Origin: Phycisphaerae bacterium
GTDB lineage: Bacteria; Planctomycetota; Phycisphaerae; Phycisphaerales; SM1A02
Reading direction: 5' to 3'
DNA: 64,000 nucleotides
NCBI GenBank assembly: GCA_002717655.1
Contig: PBAY01000054.1
Span: 26,082-90,081 of the forward strand
Shown here: positions 61,716 to 64,000 of the stretch, in pieces
Layout of the letters: every line of letters begins with the position of its first letter
Numbering within the stretch: position 1 is the stretch's first letter
Position numbers and translations under genes: made by a program
Notes under the pieces: model-generated
The model's input: the letters and a program-made list of their open reading frames with translations, nothing else
What the model was told of the DNA's origin: nothing
The model's database searches: none

Positions 61716-62332
61716 CAGTCTGCCTCGTACAGATTCCGAAGACGTTCAGCGATCTCTCTCAAACGAGTGGTGATCCGACTTCGCGATACATAGATATCGT
61801 GGGCCGTCATGCCGAGATCTTCCGCAACCGCATTGACGGGACGCCGATCAAACACAACCTGCTCGAACGCCTTGATGGAATTCTCGCTGGTCTTGGTGGT
61901 TCGCCTAAGTTCCTCAACTGCCTGACGAAGAATCGAACGATCCAGTTCCTCGCTCCAGATCTTCTCCATCTCATTGTCCTGAGGGATGCGTTCAACTGAT
62001 GTCGCGGCCGGAACTTCCTTACGTCTGCCTCTGGATCGCTGCATATCGATGACACGATGACGGGCAATCCCGACAATCCAGCCACGCAGTCGACCTCGCT
62101 CACGCTTGTATCGACCTGCACGATAGTCACGTACGAATTGAATCAACGTCTCTTGGGCAACATCATCGGCATCGGAACCGGTCAGGCCGAGACGTCTGGC
62201 TACTGCCGTGATGATCGGTCGATACCGTGAATCAAATGCCTGCCAGACCACTTCATCATCAGGATCAAACAGACCCTCCAACAATGAAGTCGTGGTGGTT
62301 GTACGCAGCAACTCGCGATAACGATCATCCAT
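61715..62332 (-). CDS. ECF-type RNA polymerase sigma factor
   Basis: 205 residues. The ATG at 62332 is preferred to an upstream start at 62398. Sigma region 2 is VWQAFDSRYRPIITAVARRLG...DDVAQETLIQF, and the linker LRGWIVGIARHRVIDMQRSRGRR follows. Region 4 is FEQVVFDRRPVNAVAEDLGMTAHDIYVSRSRI. The fit to the planctomycete ECF groups that pair with Ser/Thr kinases is inferred from the neighbouring kinase. No anti-sigma gene is nearby. The promoter it reads is unknown. Confidence 0.88.
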   Translation of the reverse strand: MDDRYRELLRTTTTTSLLEGLFDPDDEVVWQAFDSRYRPIITAVARRLGLTGSDADDVAQETLIQFVRDYRAGRYKRERGRLRGWIVGIARHRVIDMQRSRGRRKEVPAATSVERIPQDNEMEKIWSEELDRSILRQAVEELRRTTKTSENSIKAFEQVVFDRRPVNAVAEDLGMTAHDIYVSRSRITTRLREIAERLRNLYEAD

Positions 62333-62351
62333 CGGACTCACTGTACCAGAG

Positions 62352-62380
62352 CCCGCTTGCTGCAAACGGCAACAGGCGGG
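62352..62380 (-). repeat. Hairpin in the leader of the sigma gene
   Basis: CCCGC (62352-62356) pairs with GCGGG (62376-62380), and TGCTGC (62358-62363) with GCAACA (62369-62374, one G-T pair). The loop is AAACG. It lies 19 bases upstream of the sigma start, after the cold-shock gene. No T-run, so it is not an intrinsic terminator. Confidence 0.45.
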
Positions 62381-62421
62381 GAAACCTATGGAACGCAAGC
62401 CTCTCGCTCAAGAAGGTCTAT

Positions 62422-62640
62422 TCAGACCTGTATCTCGGGCAAGATTTCAACATTGGAAGCCCGCAATCCCATTTCAGCATCACCCTCGTCAAATCTGACG
62501 CGGGTGCCTTCCATGGAATTTGAATCGAAGCTTGCCTGGAGTTCGTCGACCAGCACGACGTAGTCTCCATCATTGTCATCCGGCGTTATATAGCCAAAGC
62601 CTTGCTGCATGAAGAACCGAGTGATGGTCCCAGTTGGCAT
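62422..62640 (-). CDS. Cold-shock (CspA-like) domain protein
   Basis: 72 residues. The RNP-1-like block is GTITRFFMQQGFGYITPDD, aligned with GTVKWFNxxKGFGFI; ARG/Trp positions are partly changed to TRFF. VVLVDELQASF and GTRVRFDEGDAEMG complete a small OB fold. The DVFVHxS RNP-2 motif is degenerate, so RNA affinity may differ. GGGGAG precedes the ATG and a good promoter is found. It may be transcribed with the sigma factor behind it (89-base gap). Confidence 0.75.
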   Translation of the reverse strand: MPTGTITRFFMQQGFGYITPDDNDGDYVVLVDELQASFDSNSMEGTRVRFDEGDAEMGLRASNVEILPEIQV

Positions 62641-62682
62641 AGTCTCCCCTTCATGGAAATGGGACAGACAAACGACTATTTC

Positions 62683-62712
62683 ATACTAGCGCCACAGGAC
62701 CCGATTTGACAA
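62683..62712 (-). promoter_or_regulatory. Candidate promoter for the cold-shock gene
   Basis: On the minus strand, TTGTCA (62712-62707), 18 bases, TAGTAT (62688-62683). Five of six and four of six consensus matches. It would give a leader of about 35 bases, ending at the GGGGAG ribosome site. Confidence 0.45.
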
Positions 62713-62720
62713 CAGAACAT

Positions 62721-62758
62721 CAAGAAACAAGTTCCAGACAGAAACTCCTGTCTGGAAC
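62721..62758 (-). terminator. Intrinsic terminator after the tRNA/small-protein unit
   Basis: A perfect 11-bp stem: on the minus strand GTTCCAGACAG (62758-62748) and CTGTCTGGAAC (62741-62731), six-base loop, followed by TTGTTTCTTG (62730-62721). It separates the cysteine desulfurase/tRNA unit from the cold-shock gene. Confidence 0.85.
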
Positions 62759-62818
62759 ATCTTTGTGAACAAACACTTGAATTGAAATTTGATCGTGTGG
62801 ATAACCCGTCAAATGCCA

Positions 62819-62938
62819 TCAGCCAAGCAGCCCATCGGTGAATACCTGAATAAGCATGATTGATATGACCGCCATTGTTCCAACGATTCCAATCAAGGCA
62901 AGAATCCGAAGGGGATGCTGGGTGTTGTCTTCATTCAC
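62819..62938 (-). CDS. Candidate 39-residue single-helix membrane protein
   Basis: From a GTG at 62938 with AGGAG nine bases before it. The sequence VNEDNTQHPLRIL is followed by a membrane helix, LALIGIVGTMAVISIMLI, and ends QVFTDGLLG. It lies 48 bases after the tRNA-Lys gene and about 60 bases before the terminator, on the same strand. A longer reading to 63064 runs through the tRNA and was rejected. Small single-helix proteins are hard to validate; the ribosome site and helix are the support. Confidence 0.45.
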   Translation of the reverse strand: MNEDNTQHPLRILALIGIVGTMAVISIMLIQVFTDGLLG

Positions 62939-62985
62939 TTTGAAATGCTCCTGATGCAATATCCAACAATCCACGAAGCTTGAAA

Positions 62986-63058
62986 TGCCCTGTGTAGGAT
63001 TCGAACCTACGACCGGCTGATTAAGAGTCAGCTGCTCTGCCAACTGAGCTAACAGGGC
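62986..63058 (-). tRNA. tRNA-Lys (anticodon CUU)
   Basis: A 73-base cloverleaf on the minus strand. Acceptor GCCCTGT (63058-63052) pairs with ACAGGGC (62993-62987), discriminator A at 62986. The anticodon stem is GCTGA/TCAGC around loop CTCTTAA, giving anticodon CTT. The T-arm GTAGG-TTCGAAT-CCTAC is complete. CCA is not encoded. It lies 36 bases downstream of the cysteine desulfurase stop. Its U34-type relatives would be substrates of MnmA, encoded earlier in the window, but a CUU anticodon has no U34. Confidence 0.95.
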
Positions 63059-63094
63059 CAGCAAAGAATGAAGTTTAACCTTGAGGGCACTGGG

Positions 63095-64000
63095 CTACAA
63101 GCGGTCGGTACCGGTGGCCTCGCAGGCATCCAAGGGCCATTGCCCACCAGGTGTCACCTGTTGAAGCCTGCCGAATACCTCAACAATGATATCGACTGCG
63201 GAATCAAGCATGGAAGGCTCCATGAGCCGATCGAAACTGAACCTCACCGAACCATAAGGCTGATCCGATGCCTGACATGGCTGCCGTCCTATTGCACCGA
63301 TGACACTGGATTTCTTCAATGCTCCTGAGGAACATGCTGAACCTGCCGATGCACACAGGCCAGCTTCCGAAAGTCCGAGCAGCATGAGCTCCGCTTCGAC
63401 TGTGGGGAATCCAATATTTGAAGTTGACCAGACCCGATCACCCTCTCGGGCATTGATGCATACCGAAGGGATTCGTTCCTGGATTCTGGTTTCAAATTGT
63501 GTGCGCCGCGCCTCCATGGCTGACGCTCCACCTGATTCCAGCCAATGACGAGCAGCTCGACAAGCCACACCTAGGCCAACGATGTCTGCAACTGACTCGG
63601 TTCCTCCGCGGCGACGCCTTTCCTGCCCACCACCCTGAACCATGGCATGCAAAGGCATGCCCTCTCTGAGCCAAAGAACTCCGGAACCCTTGGGCCCATG
63701 AAACTTATGACCCGCAAAGGAAATCATGTCCACGCAGAGTTCATGTACATCCAAAGGCAATTTGCCAACCCACTGGGTCGCATCCGAATGAAACGGTATC
63801 CCAGCCGAGCGACATGCTTCACCAATCTCCTTGATTGGCTGAATAACGCCCGTCTCGTTGTTGGCAGCCATGATTGATACGAATCCAATCTCGTCAGCAC
63901 GAGCACTGATGAGATCATTCAAAGCAGCAAGATCTACACGTCCACAGCTGTCATTTGGAAGAATCAGGACTTCGTGGTCAGATACCTCTGACAAATCATC
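63095..64000 (-). CDS. Cysteine desulfurase (NifS/IscS family), N-terminus outside window
   Basis: 301 residues are visible; the frame is open to the window edge, so the N-terminal part (about 80-100 residues) is missing. PLP-enzyme motifs: MAANNETGVIQPIKEIG, FHSDATQWVGKLPLDVHEL (Asp and Gln), and the PLP Lys in SFAGHKFHGPKGSGVLW. The catalytic Cys is in CASAGSACSSG. The C-terminal domain has VRFSFDRLMEPSMLDSAVDII. It provides sulfur for Fe-S clusters or tRNA thiolation; MnmA is the only visible partner. Confidence 0.93.
   Translation of the reverse strand, partial: DDLSEVSDHEVLILPNDSCGRVDLAALNDLISARADEIGFVSIMAANNETGVIQPIKEIGEACRSAGIPFHSDATQWVGKLPLDVHELCVDMISFAGHKFHGPKGSGVLWLREGMPLHAMVQGGGQERRRRGGTESVADIVGLGVACRAARHWLESGGASAMEARRTQFETRIQERIPSVCINAREGDRVWSTSNIGFPTVEAELMLLGLSEAGLCASAGSACSSGALKKSSVIGAIGRQPCQASDQPYGSVRFSFDRLMEPSMLDSAVDIIVEVFGRLQQVTPGGQWPLDACEATGTDRL

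Noticed and set aside
62819..63064. 81-residue reading of the small membrane gene, beginning inside tRNA-Lys
   Set aside because: The first part is translated tRNA; the GTG at 62938 with AGGAG is the better start.
1..64000. Mobile elements, prophage genes, integrase or attachment sites
   Set aside because: No transposase, integrase, phage gene or flanking direct repeat was found anywhere in the window.

Overview
The window reads as a stretch of chromosome from a planctomycete, most likely class Phycisphaerae. That assignment is inferred from gene content, not from a marker phylogeny. Pointers are an ECF sigma factor fused operonically to a Ser/Thr kinase with TPR repeats, a short secreted protein with a PEP-CTERM-like tail, a Cys-rich metalloprotease ending in a dockerin-like pair of INGDG-type loops, a lone prepilin-type protein, and a GldA/F/G plus DUF4340 ABC export operon. 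Coding density is high, codon use looks uniform, and I see no insertion sequence, prophage, CRISPR array or rRNA.

Layout. 1-8300: topA with an overlapping short TetR regulator, ispG, a prepilin-like protein, a TraB/GumN protein with an ExbB-type channel on the minus strand, and a polyprenyl diphosphate synthase. 8300-16000: dxs, a glutamine amidotransferase, a methyltransferase, a thioesterase-purN-DUF502 overlap operon, the hpf-ptsN-HPr group, and gpsA. 16000-23300: a P1B-like ATPase with an altered metal-site motif, class I aldolase, mnmA, a gamma-glutamyltransferase and a ribonuclease HII-like protein. 23300-28550: a 449-base structured leader, fusA, a membrane SpoIIE-type phosphatase and ribD. 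28540-33550: the ABC export operon, whose last gene has an in-frame stop. 33800-41000: a GAF/receiver protein, prmC, a glycosyltransferase and a fused proline utilisation enzyme. 41000-50650: a minus-strand operon (TIM-barrel protein, cmk, plsC, a Kef-type antiporter, comM), then gcvH, uvrB and purD. 50660-58110: a secreted metalloprotease, a class II amidotransferase, and a hairpin-rich gap followed by a candidate small gene, an HTH/TPR protein and a PEP-CTERM-like protein. 58180-64000: an RsmB-like methyltransferase, kinase, ECF sigma factor, cold-shock protein, a small membrane protein, tRNA-Lys and a cysteine desulfurase cut by the window edge.

How the genes work together. Three isoprenoid genes (dxs, ispG, prenyl synthase) lie within 7 kb and supply the non-mevalonate route. 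HPr, EIIA-Ntr and the hibernation factor form a phosphorelay/translation-control group. The sigma factor and kinase overlap by one base and are probably one signalling module. Most of the rest is housekeeping.

The items most worth a second look are the in-frame TAA in the DUF4340 gene, the fusA leader (a 12-codon ORF directly before a nested hairpin), the CPGG motif in the P-type ATPase, the nine Cys-rich repeats of the metalloprotease, and the uncharacterised cassette at 56085-58107. I did not find a clearly new multi-gene defence or mobile system.
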